Shown in pieces: positions 17,991-26,353 of a stretch of 42,427 bases of DNA. The stretch comes from an uncultured Opitutales bacterium. Lineage in GTDB: Bacteria; Verrucomicrobiota; Verrucomicrobiia; Opitutales; Intestinicryptomonadaceae. The notes below the pieces were generated by a model. The model saw nothing but the letters and a program-made list of their open reading frames with translations. It ran no database searches and was not told the DNA's origin. Location of the stretch: contig CALXLK010000015.1 of the NCBI GenBank assembly GCA_944389175.1, positions 1 through 42,427 on the forward strand. Reading direction: 5' to 3'. The position numbers and the translations under genes were made by a program. Each line of letters starts with the position of its first letter. The stretch's first letter is position 1.

Positions 17991-20959
17991 TTTTCGAGCG
18001 TCCAGCCCTCGTTTTCTATCAGCTGTTGGGCCTTCTTGAATTTCATTTGCTTTACCTCGCCGTTCTTTGAGATGACTACCGTGTCGTTTCTGCCTATTTT
18101 GGGCAGCTCCACTTCGGGAATCTTCAATTCTATCTCCTTTTTTGGCTCCGGCTCGGGTTGCTTTTGCTCCTGCGGTTGTTCGCCGTGGGAGGCGTGCGCC
18201 TTGGCGTCCTTTTCCTGAAGCTTAAGAATCATCGACTGCAAGGCCTCGAAACTAGAGGCGCTTCTGAATAGCCCGAGCATTACGTCGTTGCGTATCTTGC
18301 CCATCAGCGATTCGAAACATTTGTAGGCTTCGCTCTTATATTCGTTTAGGGGATCTTTCTGCCCGTAGCCGCGCAACCCGACGCTCCTGCGCAAGTCCTC
18401 CATCTCGGTCAGATGGTCCTGCCAGTTCTTGTCGATGGCCCTGAGGACGACGTACCTTTCTATCGCCACGAGCGCCTGCGGGTCTTCGACCTCCTCGCGT
18501 ATCTTGTAGACCTCGTTGAGCTCGTCCATTATCGTCTGCCTAATTTCCTCGGGCTTCTTGTTCTCGAGCTGCTCCGGAATTATGGCCATGGGTATGCGGC
18601 TGGTCACCCAGCTGCACAGAGCCTGCAAGTCCGGCTTTTCGGGGTATCCGCCGGGAGGGGTTATGTTCTCTATGCGCTCGTCGAGCTCGTCGGCAATGAA
18701 ATCCATTATGAGGTTGCGGGGCTTGTCCGACGACAGGCATTCGTTGCGCAAACCGTAGATTATTTCGCGCTGCTTGTTGAGCACGTCGTCGTACTGCAGC
18801 AGCCTTTTGCGCATAGAATAGTTTTGGTTCTCGACTGTCTTTTGCGCCCTTTCAATCGAGCGGTTTAGCAGGGGGTGGTCAAGCGGAACGCCCTCTTGGA
18901 AGGTGCTATTGAGTATCTTTGCAAGGGGGCCGCTGCCGAATATGCGCAGCAGGTCGTCCTCTATCGAGACGAGGAATTTCGACAGCCCGTTGTCGCCCTG
19001 GCGCGCGCAGCGCCCGCGAAGCTGGCGGTCTACTCTGCGCGATTCGTGCCGCTCGGTGCCAAGAACGTACAAGCCGCCGAGTTCATTTACCCCCTCGCCG
19101 AGCTTAATGTCCGTTCCGCGGCCTGCCATGTTCGTTGCTATGGTCACGGCGCCGCGCTGGCCAGCCTGGGCTATAATCTCAGCCTCCTGCTCATGGTGCT
19201 TGGCGTTTAGAACCGTATGCGGAATGTTCTTTCTCTTGAGCATTCTGCTTAGCACTTCGCTCGCCTCGACCGACGCCGTGCCCACAAGCACCGGTTGCCC
19301 GCGCTTGTGCGCGGCCTCTATCTCGGCTATGGCCGCATTGAACTTTTCGCGGCGCGTCTTGTATATGACGTCGTTTTTGTCTATGCGGCGGCAGGGCTTG
19401 TTCGTGGGTATTGCCATCACGTTCAAACCGTAGATGTCGTGGAACTCCTGCGCCTCGGTCTCGGCCGTCCCGGTCATGCCGGCCAGTTTCTCATAAAGAC
19501 GGAAATAATTTTGAATAGTAATTGTGGCGTACGTCTTGGTTTCCTTCTCTATCGGCACGTTCTCCTTGGCTTCAATGGCCTGGTGCAGGCCCTCGCTCCA
19601 ACGGCGCCCGTACATTATTCGGCCGGTGTTCGGATCGACAATATGCACTTTGTTGTCCTGCACGACGTACTCGATGTCCTTCTCGTATATTGAGTACGCG
19701 CGCAAGAGCTGGCTTATGCAGTGGATGTTCTCCGACGTCTTTATAAAAGTATCCTCGGCGGCGAGCTTCTTTTGCTGCTTCTGCTGCGGATCCAACGCAG
19801 TGTCGGCGTCGATCTCCATGAATATCGTGGGCAGGTCGGGCAGCACGAAGGCGTCGGGATTGTCGGGGCTGACGGCGTTTCGCCCGCGCTCGGTGAGGTC
19901 GCTTGTGCGCTGCTTCTCGTCTATGACATAGTAGAGCTGTTCCTTGTACTTGAAGCGGTCAACCTTGCGGAAATCGGCCGCCATCTCCATGTCCATTTTG
20001 TCGAGCTTTTTGCGCAGGTTGCCGTCCTCCATTAACAGCCTAAGTATCTTGTTCTTGGGCGCGCCCATCTTCACCTGCCACATCTTTATTATTGTAGCCT
20101 CGTCAACCTCGCCTTTCTCCGCGGCCGCCTTGACCTCGTTGATTAGCTTGTTGCAGTATATGTTCTGCAGGCGGACAACCTGCTCTATGACGGGCTTGAA
20201 CTGGTTAAACGGCAGCTCGTGGTCGTCTTGGACGGGCCCGGATATTATTAGCGGCGTGCGCGCCTCGTCGATGAGAATTGAGTCAACTTCGTCGACTATG
20301 CAGTAGTAGTGGCCCCTCTGAACTTGCGCCTCGAGGCTCGTCGCCATGCCGTTGTCGCGCAGGTAGTCGAATCCGAATTCGCTTGCCGTGCCGTAGGTGA
20401 TGTCGGCGCGGTAGGCCTTGGCTTTCTCCTCCATGCCCTGCATGTTGTATATCCAAGACACGCTCAACCCCAAGAAATTGTACAGATAGCCCATCCATTC
20501 CGAGTCGCGCTTGGCGAGGTATTCGTTGACCGTGACAAGATGGCAGCCCTTGCCAGTGAGGGCGTTCAAGTACAGCGGAAGCGTCGCCACGAGAGTCTTT
20601 CCTTCGCCTGTTGCCATTTCGGCTATCATGTTTTGATGCAGGGCTATGCCTCCAATGAGCTGGACGTCGTAGTGGACCATCTGCCACTCAAGCTCGTGCC
20701 CGCATACGGTTATCTTCTTCCCGCAAAGCCTGCGCGCGGCATTCTTGACGGCGGCAAAGGCCTCCGGCAGGAGTTGGTCGAGCGTCTCCCCATTGGAAAG
20801 CCTCTGTTTGAACTCCTGTGTCTTGGCCTTTAGCTGGTCGTCGGTCAGACTCTGATACTGCTGTTCTATCTCGTTTATCTTCGCTATGATCGGGCGCGTC
20901 TTCTTGTAAAATTTTTTGTAGTGGCTGCCCGCAAAGAGCTTTATTATTTTCGATATCAT
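17984..20959 (-). CDS. secA: preprotein translocase ATPase SecA
   Basis: SecA drives preproteins through SecYEG by ATP hydrolysis. The 991-residue protein has Walker A ATGEGKT (to about residue 122), the DEVD box (223-226) within [17 protein letters not shown], an enlarged preprotein-crosslinking domain (about 237-400), motif GTASVEASE, the [12 protein letters not shown] motif, and helical wing and scaffold domains. The end is unusual: a PKIGRND lead-in is present, but the CPCGSGKKYK zinc-binding motif that normally follows is missing. Instead the protein ends with a beta-rich stretch and WTLEKW, with no Cys or His ligands. That motif normally binds SecB and phospholipid. It is third in the lepA operon, 24 nt after lepB. 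Confidence 0.96.
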   Translation of the reverse strand: MISKIIKLFAGSHYKKFYKKTRPIIAKINEIEQQYQSLTDDQLKAKTQEFKQRLSNGETLDQLLPEAFAAVKNAARRLCGKKITVCGHELEWQMVHYDVQLIGGIALHQNMIAEMATGEGKTLVATLPLYLNALTGKGCHLVTVNEYLAKRDSEWMGYLYNFLGLSVSWIYNMQGMEEKAKAYRADITYGTASEFGFDYLRDNGMATSLEAQVQRGHYYCIVDEVDSILIDEARTPLIISGPVQDDHELPFNQFKPVIEQVVRLQNIYCNKLINEVKAAAEKGEVDEATIIKMWQVKMGAPKNKILRLLMEDGNLRKKLDKMDMEMAADFRKVDRFKYKEQLYYVIDEKQRTSDLTERGRNAVSPDNPDAFVLPDLPTIFMEIDADTALDPQQKQQKKLAAEDTFIKTSENIHCISQLLRAYSIYEKDIEYVVQDNKVHIVDPNTGRIMYGRRWSEGLHQAIEAKENVPIEKETKTYATITIQNYFRLYEKLAGMTGTAETEAQEFHDIYGLNVMAIPTNKPCRRIDKNDVIYKTRREKFNAAIAEIEAAHKRGQPVLVGTASVEASEVLSRMLKRKNIPHTVLNAKHHEQEAEIIAQAGQRGAVTIATNMAGRGTDIKLGEGVNELGGLYVLGTERHESRRVDRQLRGRCARQGDNGLSKFLVSIEDDLLRIFGSGPLAKILNSTFQEGVPLDHPLLNRSIERAQKTVENQNYSMRKRLLQYDDVLNKQREIIYGLRNECLSSDKPRNLIMDFIADELDERIENITPPGGYPEKPDLQALCSWVTSRIPMAIIPEQLENKKPEEIRQTIMDELNEVYKIREEVEDPQALVAIERYVVLRAIDKNWQDHLTEMEDLRRSVGLRGYGQKDPLNEYKSEAYKCFESLMGKIRNDVMLGLFRSASSFEALQSMILKLQEKDAKAHASHGEQPQEQKQPEPEPKKEIELKIPEVELPKIGRNDTVVISKNGEVKQMKFKKAQQLIENEGWTLEKW

Positions 20960-20983
20960 TTTTGTGCGTATTTAAATTTTTTC

Positions 20984-22249
20984 TTACTTTGTCATACCCC
21001 AACGGTCGGTAAACGGATAAAATATTATCAGCGATTTCCCAACCACAGCCTTCTGCGGAACTTCGCCCCAGTATCGGCTGTCGAGGCTGTTTCTTGAGTT
21101 GTCTCCCATGGCCCAGTACGATTTCTCCGGAACCTTCACCTCAGCGCCGTTTGCAAGTGCGCCGTCGGCGACATAACCGCAATACTTGCCTGCCTTTCTG
21201 GCGTTCGCATCAAAGGCCGGGGAACCCTTCGAGGGCTCGCCGTTGCGAATCAGCGCAGACCCGTCTATCTTGAGCGTGTCTCCGCCGGCCCCGACAAGGC
21301 GCTTTATGTAGTAGCGGTCGTCAGGGACGCCGCCGTTTAGGCGCGTGAGCCCGTCGCAGTATTTCGTCATGAATACAAACGGCTCTCCGGGCCTGGGCTT
21401 CCTAAAGTTGTATGTGATCCTGTCCACAAACAACATGTCGCCCCCGAGCAGGTCGAAATTCAAAATAGTGCGCCCCTTCTTAAACGAGCCAAGCCTCATG
21501 AAGTAGCGGCCGTCCCTTGCCACAATGTCGCCGGCGCGAAGCTTGTTCTGCATGTACTCAACCGGGTTGTCGGATCCGTCGGGGAAGGCCCGCATTATGA
21601 CGTCGTCTATTTGAAATTCCTGGGGAAGGGTTATTTTCTGCTCCCTGCCGCCCACGGTTATTGTGTACTGGCGGCTCTTAGAGGGTATGATGAAAAAGTC
21701 GCGGGAATCGACCCAGTCAAAGGCGAATATGCTGCGCGCCTTGCCCGATTCCGGCCCGTTTATCTCTATGAAGGCCTCGCCGTCGCAGGGGGCCTCTATG
21801 CGGTAATTCGACGCCGATTTCAATATCTTGCGCATTATGCGCTCGCCGATATTCGGCGCCTGGTCCTCGTCGGTGTAGACTTCCGCCGTCATGCCGTAGA
21901 AGCTCGGGTACATTGAATTCGTCGGAATCTTAAAGGGCTGGAGAAAAAAGCTCCTAATGCCCAGGGCGATTATCCCGGCTACGACAACCATATCCACGTA
22001 GTCGGCCACCGCCGTCAGCGGATAAATTTTCCCGCCGTGCTTGCGCATCAGCGCCTCGAGCTCCTGCTCGAGTTCGCCGTAGCGGGCCTCGGAAATCTTG
22101 CCGTCGTCGATTAGCTCTTCAAGCTCGTCTATGAGCGAAAGCATTTTTTCGGCGGCCTCGCGCGGCATGGCGTCGCGCCTGAAGTTGTACACTTTGTACG
22201 CCCCCGATAGTAGGTCTTTGGCCCGTCTTGATTTTGTCTTAAAAAACAT
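20984..22249 (-). CDS. lepB: signal peptidase I
   Basis: The membrane-bound serine protease removes signal peptides from exported proteins. At 421 residues it is large. An N-terminal cytoplasmic region (about 1-75) is rich in charged helix (DELEELIDDGKISEARYGEL). One membrane helix follows (about 84-103). The catalytic Ser112 lies in PTNSMYPS, Lys316 in YYIKRLVG, and the GDNSRNSLDSRYWG box is near the C-terminus. About 200 residues separate Ser and Lys, far more than in small family members, indicating a large insertion in the periplasmic domain. It sits 4 nt after lepA and 24 nt before secA, as expected for the classical lepA-lepB pair. Confidence 0.94.
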   Translation of the reverse strand: MFFKTKSRRAKDLLSGAYKVYNFRRDAMPREAAEKMLSLIDELEELIDDGKISEARYGELEQELEALMRKHGGKIYPLTAVADYVDMVVVAGIIALGIRSFFLQPFKIPTNSMYPSFYGMTAEVYTDEDQAPNIGERIMRKILKSASNYRIEAPCDGEAFIEINGPESGKARSIFAFDWVDSRDFFIIPSKSRQYTITVGGREQKITLPQEFQIDDVIMRAFPDGSDNPVEYMQNKLRAGDIVARDGRYFMRLGSFKKGRTILNFDLLGGDMLFVDRITYNFRKPRPGEPFVFMTKYCDGLTRLNGGVPDDRYYIKRLVGAGGDTLKIDGSALIRNGEPSKGSPAFDANARKAGKYCGYVADGALANGAEVKVPEKSYWAMGDNSRNSLDSRYWGEVPQKAVVGKSLIIFYPFTDRWGMTK

Positions 22250-22253
22250 CTTC

Positions 22254-24053
22254 TTACGTGTTGGATTTAAGAACGTTTACAAACGCCTCCTGCGGAATCG
22301 AAACTTTGCCTATCTGCTTCATGCGTTTTTTGCCCTCTTTCTGCTTTTCAAGCAGCTTCTTCTTTCTCGTAATGTCGCCGCCGTAGCACTTCGCCGTTAC
22401 GTCTTTGCGGAAGGATCCTATAGTCTCCCGCGCGATAATTTTGCCGCCGACTGCCGCCTGTATGGCCACTTTAAACATTTGGCGCGGCAAAATGTCCTTG
22501 AGCTTGGCGCACAGCGCCCGCCCTTTCGATTCGCTCTTGTCGGCATGCACAATCGAGGAGAAGGCGTCTATCTGCTCGCCGTTGACGAGAATATCGAGCC
22601 TTACGAGCTTCGACGGCTGGTATCCGTCCATCTCGTAGTCGAGGCTGCCGTAGCCGCGCGTTATGCTCTTGAGCTTGTCGTTGAAGTCTATGAGTATCTC
22701 GTTCAGCGGCATCGAGCATACTAGCATTACCCGGGTTTCGTCTATGGAGTCGGTCTTGAGGCACAGGCCGCGCTTTTCCGATATCAGAGCGAGCATGTCG
22801 CCTATGGAATCCGTCGGTATCATGATGTTGGCCTTTATCATCGGCTCGTATATGGCCTTTATCACCGACGGATCGGGCAGCTTGCACGGGTTGTCTATTT
22901 CAATCTGTTCGCCGTTGGTGAGGTCGAGCTTGTAGACGACGCTCGGGTACGTCGATATAATATCCAGCCCGTATTCGCGCCGCAGCCTCTCTTGGACTAT
23001 CTCCATGTGCAAAAGCCCCAAAAAGCCGCAGCGAAACCCAAAGCCAAGCGCCACCGACGTCTCGGGCATAAACGTAAGCGCGGCGTCGTTTAGATGCAGC
23101 TTGGCTATTGACACCTTAAGCTTCTCGTACTCCGACGTATCCACGGGGTATATGCCCGAAAAAACCATCGGCTTTACCGGCTTGTACGCGTGCAGTATGT
23201 CCTTGGCGGGGTTCGACGAAAGCGTAACGGTGTCACCGATGGCGATGTCCGAAACCTCTTTTACGTTCGATACTATGTAGCCCGTGCATCCGGCCTCGAG
23301 GCTCGGTTCGGCGGTCATCGACGGGGTGAAGCGCCCGACTTCCTTTATCGTCGTCTTGCGCCCGGTGCCCATGAATTCTATTTCGTCGCCGGCTTTTAGC
23401 GAACCGGAAAACACCCTGACATAACATATTACGCCCTTGTAGCTGTCAAATATGCAGTCGAAAATCAGCGCGCGGGTCGCCGGGTAGTCGGCGTGCTTTG
23501 GCGGCGGAATGCGCTCTATCACCGCCTTTAGTATCTCGTCGGTGCCCAGGCCGGTCTTGCCGCTGGCCTCTATGGCGTCCTCGGCGGGAATTGCCAATAT
23601 GTCCTCAATTTGCCTTTTGCATACTTCCGGCTGGGCGCTGGGCAGATCAACCTTGTTGATTACGGGTATTATCTCCAAATTCTTCGATACCGCAAGATGT
23701 GCGTTGGCCACCGTCTGCGCCTCCACGCCCTGCGCCGCGTCTACAAGCAAAATCGCCCCTTCACAGGCCGCCAGAGAGCGCGACACCTCGTAGGAAAAAT
23801 CGACGTGCCCGGGGGTGTCTATGAGGTTAAGCAGATATTTTTGCCCCTGGTACGTGTACTCCATCGACACCGGATGCGACTTTATCGTAATTCCGCGTTC
23901 GCGCTCGAGATCCATGGAGTCGAGAAGCTGGTCCTGCATTTGGCGTTTTTGGATTGTATTTGTGCGTTCCAAAAGGCGGTCTGAAAGGGTCGTTTTGCCG
24001 TGGTCGACGTGCGCAATAATGCAAAAATTTCTTATGTTCTTTATATCTTCCAT
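22254..24053 (-). CDS. lepA: elongation factor 4 (LepA), ribosomal back-translocase GTPase
   Basis: This 599-residue translational GTPase acts on stalled or mispositioned ribosomes. GTP-binding motifs are AHVDHGKT (14-21), DTPGHVDF and NKVD, followed by EF-G-like domains II, III and V and the LepA-specific C-terminal domain with the GGDITRKKKLLEKQKEGK pattern. The length is normal. It is the first gene of the operon. A perfect TATAAT on the minus strand lies 14 nt before the ATG with no ribosome site, so the leader should be very short. Confidence 0.97.
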   Translation of the reverse strand: MEDIKNIRNFCIIAHVDHGKTTLSDRLLERTNTIQKRQMQDQLLDSMDLERERGITIKSHPVSMEYTYQGQKYLLNLIDTPGHVDFSYEVSRSLAACEGAILLVDAAQGVEAQTVANAHLAVSKNLEIIPVINKVDLPSAQPEVCKRQIEDILAIPAEDAIEASGKTGLGTDEILKAVIERIPPPKHADYPATRALIFDCIFDSYKGVICYVRVFSGSLKAGDEIEFMGTGRKTTIKEVGRFTPSMTAEPSLEAGCTGYIVSNVKEVSDIAIGDTVTLSSNPAKDILHAYKPVKPMVFSGIYPVDTSEYEKLKVSIAKLHLNDAALTFMPETSVALGFGFRCGFLGLLHMEIVQERLRREYGLDIISTYPSVVYKLDLTNGEQIEIDNPCKLPDPSVIKAIYEPMIKANIMIPTDSIGDMLALISEKRGLCLKTDSIDETRVMLVCSMPLNEILIDFNDKLKSITRGYGSLDYEMDGYQPSKLVRLDILVNGEQIDAFSSIVHADKSESKGRALCAKLKDILPRQMFKVAIQAAVGGKIIARETIGSFRKDVTAKCYGGDITRKKKLLEKQKEGKKRMKQIGKVSIPQEAFVNVLKSNT

Positions 24054-24067
24054 TTACGCGGATTTCT

Positions 24068-24073
24068 ATTATA
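24068..24073 (-). promoter_or_regulatory. -10 element of the lepA operon
   Basis: Minus-strand TATAAT matches the consensus perfectly. It ends 14 nt before the lepA ATG. No good -35 is seen at 16-18 nt. Confidence 0.5.
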
Positions 24074-24227
24074 AAGGTAGTATCGCGACATTATTGTCTG
24101 ATATCGGCCTTTAGGCAAGCACTTTTTCTTTCAAACTCGACATAAGTGCGACGTTTTGTAAAAGGCCAAACAAAAGGTCTCGATTTAATTGGAGGACTCG
24201 TCTTTTTACTTCGAGTTATCAGATTGT

Positions 24228-24405
24228 GCTCTCTCTCTGGAAGAGCGCGCAATATTGAGTCTCTATGGCCTGACATCGCCTTCGCCCCGCACTGTCGGGC
24301 AAACGCCAACTGCGGGGGGGTGAAAGCATAGGGCTTCCTCGGCGCTCAATCCAAAGAGAAATGAAAGCGCCCGTATCGGGCTTCCTCGGCGCGCAATCCA
24401 AAAAA
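24228..24405. other. hairpin-rich segment, candidate structured RNA
   Basis: Stem-loops follow one another: GCTCT/AGAGC (24228-24247); CCCCGCA/TGCGGGG (24286-24292 with 24312-24318), with an inner GGC-AAAC-GCC; and GCCCG-TAT-CGGGC (24369-24381). A direct repeat overlaps the last. No known RNA family is recognised, and promoter and strand are not established. Confidence 0.25.
24331..24402. repeat. 25-bp direct repeat, 47-nt period
   Basis: GGGCTTCCTCGGCGCTCAATCCAAA (positions 24331-24355) recurs at 24378-24402 with one mismatch (T to G). Both copies are preceded by TGAAAGC. With only two copies and a 22-nt gap, this is not a CRISPR array. Confidence 0.8.
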
Positions 24406-24580
24406 TTGCAAAATACCAACCTTGTCCGACAGTAAAAACGACTTCTTTTCTCCCGATTTTTACGAGATTTTTTTATTTCGTTTTGCCCCACTTTTGCATT
24501 GCCGTTTTTTCTCTTTTTTTTCTAATTCCTTACTTCCCCAGCATTTTTTCTTCCTATCTTCATCCTTTCCCTTCCAATTA

Positions 24581-24630
24581 CCCCCCCCCCCCAAAAAAAA
24601 ACACGCACACACACACGCGCGCGCACACAA
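24581..24630. repeat. homopolymer and CA/CG dinucleotide tract
   Basis: Twelve C, then nine A, then alternating CA and CG dinucleotides. It is a slippage-prone simple sequence. Related tracts occur at 15072-15118, 36447-36472 and, on the other strand, 36627-36655. Confidence 0.85.
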
Positions 24631-24890
24631 CTACAACAAATCGCTTCCCTTCCTTTCCCCTAACAGCGCGCATATTCATGCTTAAAAGCGCGGGTTTGCA
24701 AAAGCGTGGGTTTGCGCGTGTAAGAGTGTTTATTTTTAGAGTGATAGCCGCCCGATGCGCGAAAAAATGCGGCGCTATGGCAGTGTTGTTTAGAATTAAA
24801 GAAGGCATATCTTCTTTACATTTAAGGCGATATGATGGGAATTTGCTCGATTGCACGCCTTAAAGATATCTATGGGGGAGATTTTTTTAT

Positions 24891-24919
24891 TTGCTTAAAA
24901 GCCAAGCAAAGTATACGAT
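24891..24919 (+). promoter_or_regulatory. putative sodA promoter with overlapping inverted repeat
   Basis: TTGCTT (24891-24896) and TACGAT (24914-24919) are spaced by 17 bp. The -10 ends 8 nt before the sodA ATG, so the message would be leaderless. A 7-bp inverted repeat TTTGCTT-N7-AAGCAAA (24890-24910) covers the -35 and spacer and could be an operator. Confidence 0.4.
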
Positions 24920-24927
24920 AGACATGT

Positions 24928-25665
24928 ATGAAGAAAATAATCTCGGCCGCGATTGCAGGAATTGTCGTTCTTTCGTCTGCATTTGCAAAGCCCGACAAAG
25001 GAAAGGAAGATTCAATGTATAGGTTAAATCCGCTACCCTACCAGTACAGCGCCCTTGAGCCGGTTTTGGATGCCCAGACGCTCATGTACCACCACGACAA
25101 ACATCAAGCCGCCTATGTGAACAATCTCAATGCGGCTTTGCAAAAAGAGCCAAACTTCAATCACAAGCCGGCTTTGGTTGATCTAATTTCGGATTTAGAT
25201 TCCGTTCCGGAGTCCATAAGGGAGGCCGTGCGCAATAACGGTGGCGGTGTCTTTAACCACGAATTCTATTGGAACGGCCTCACCCCGAATAAGCCGGAAA
25301 TCCCCAAGATTCTATCCGAGGCCTTGTGCCAGTCTTTCGGCTCCGTAGAAAACTTCAAGAGCCAGATGGCCGCAGCAGCCGTCGGTGTTTTCGGCAGCGG
25401 CTGGGCGTGGCTTTGCCTCGATCCGTCCACGGGAAAATTAAAAATTGTAAAGACCCGCAATCAAGACACTCCAATGAACTGTTCCTGCCAGTGCGCAAAG
25501 GGGCTGATACCCATATTCTGCATAGACGTATGGGAGCACGCCTATTATCTTCAATATAAGAATTTGAGGGCAAAATATTTGGAAAGCATTTGGGATATCG
25601 TCGATTGGGAAAAAATCTGCCGCCGCTATTGCGCGGCCTTGAAAGACAAAAGCATCCTGATGTAA
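24928..25665 (+). CDS. sodA: exported superoxide dismutase, Mn-type
   Basis: This 245-residue enzyme converts superoxide to oxygen and peroxide. It carries an N-terminal signal peptide (about residues 1-20, ending SAFA), so it should act in the periplasm, unlike most Fe/Mn enzymes. Metal ligands are H55 (MYHHDKHQ), H111 (NHEFYWN), D200 and H204 (DVWEHAYY). The Gln that tunes the metal sits at Q179 (RNQDTP), as in Mn enzymes, and the Fe-type Gln site holds Gly. Between Q179 and D200 lies an odd Cys cluster, C185-S-C187-Q-C189, with C198 just before the ligand motif. There is no ribosome site; the promoter suggests a leaderless message. An HdeD-like gene follows within 12 nt. Confidence 0.92.
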   Translation: MKKIISAAIAGIVVLSSAFAKPDKGKEDSMYRLNPLPYQYSALEPVLDAQTLMYHHDKHQAAYVNNLNAALQKEPNFNHKPALVDLISDLDSVPESIREAVRNNGGGVFNHEFYWNGLTPNKPEIPKILSEALCQSFGSVENFKSQMAAAAVGVFGSGWAWLCLDPSTGKLKIVKTRNQDTPMNCSCQCAKGLIPIFCIDVWEHAYYLQYKNLRAKYLESIWDIVDWEKICRRYCAALKDKSILM

Positions 25666-25677
25666 GAGGGCAAAAGT

Positions 25678-26199
25678 ACGAATAAAAATCTAATTCTTGG
25701 CGCGCTTTTGAGCTTGGCAGGGGCCGCTTGCATAGTTTACCCGCTTTTTGCAAGCGCCTTCGTCGAGAGCGTACTTGGCGTCGGTTTTATGATCGGGGCG
25801 GCGGCCTCGTTTATAAAGCTTTTTTCCACAAGAGGAGTGTGGTCGTGGCTGTTCATGCTTGTTGTGACATGCCTTTACATATTCGCCACTTGGGTCATGT
25901 TTAAAAATCCGGTCGAATTTATCGATACAATAGCCAACGTTATAGGCGCGCTTTTTGTAATAGAGGGAATTCTTATTCTCGTGTTCTGGCGCAGGCGCCC
26001 GGGCGATTTTTCCAACTCGTCGGTGATGCTGATTAACGGATTCCTCGCGCTCGTCTTGGGTATATTTGCGTTGGCAAACTCTTATGCGGGAATATGGTTT
26101 GTGGGTGTCCTCGTCGGGGTGGACCTGTTGTTTTCAGGGTTCGCGGTGATGTCGTCGGGGTGCATTTGCGCGAATAAGTCGTGCCCGACGAAAAAGTAG
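25678..26199 (+). CDS. HdeD-like small membrane protein, apparent ACG start
   Basis: This is a protein of about 173 residues with six membrane helices and the general pattern of the HdeD/DUF308 family, found in stress-related loci. Helical repeats end in basic loops (FWRRRPGD), and a Cys-containing tail follows (CICANKSCPTKK). The start is odd. An ideal ribosome site (GAGGG, 25666-25670) lies 7 nt before an ACG at 25678, and the frame from there reads TNKNLILGALLSLAGA, a normal start for a first helix. The nearest accepted start in frame is TTG at 25708, which has no ribosome site and would cut into that helix. It lies 12 nt after sodA and is probably cotranscribed. The function is not established. 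Confidence 0.7.
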   Translation, partial: TNKNLILGALLSLAGAACIVYPLFASAFVESVLGVGFMIGAAASFIKLFSTRGVWSWLFMLVVTCLYIFATWVMFKNPVEFIDTIANVIGALFVIEGILILVFWRRRPGDFSNSSVMLINGFLALVLGIFALANSYAGIWFVGVLVGVDLLFSGFAVMSSGCICANKSCPTKK

Positions 26200-26211
26200 G
26201 GTCGTGTTGCT

Positions 26212-26237
26212 AAAAAAGGCCTAATCGGCCTTTTTTT
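26212..26237 (+). terminator. rho-independent terminator after the sodA operon
   Basis: AAAAAAGGCC (26212-26221) pairs with GGCCTTTTTT (26227-26236) around a 5-nt loop. Confidence 0.85.
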
Positions 26238-26318
26238 ATTTTGCAAAACTCTTTCCGCAGCAATTCCTGCTATGGCGTTTGGCGAAAAATTCCATTGGGG
26301 AGCCCGGTGAAGAATGTA

Positions 26319-26347
26319 TTGATTTTCGGCTCAGGGTTTGAGATACT
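26319..26347 (+). promoter_or_regulatory. putative folC promoter
   Basis: TTGATT (26319-26324) and GATACT (26342-26347) are spaced by 17 bp. Only 6 nt separate the -10 from the folC ATG, so transcription would start at or next to the A of the start codon. Confidence 0.5.
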
Positions 26348-26353
26348 GGGCAA

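Larger units (their letters stand above)
24054..24927. other. 874-bp divergent spacer between lepA and sodA
   Basis: No protein gene is convincing. Left part (24054-24420): lepA promoter, several small hairpins (24196-24216, 24228-24247, 24286-24318, 24369-24381) and a 25-bp direct repeat. Middle (24470-24660): C/T-rich tract, then C12, A9 and a CA/CG alternating run (24581-24630). Right: AT-rich, ending in the sodA promoter. The short frames crossing the middle are low-complexity. Confidence 0.5.

Noticed and set aside
24331..24402. Possible CRISPR array
   Set aside because: Only two repeat copies with a 22-nt gap and no cas genes.
24422..24863. Overlapping open frames in the lepA-sodA spacer
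   Set aside because: They translate homopolymer and CA/CG tracts into low-complexity peptides and overlap each other in several frames.
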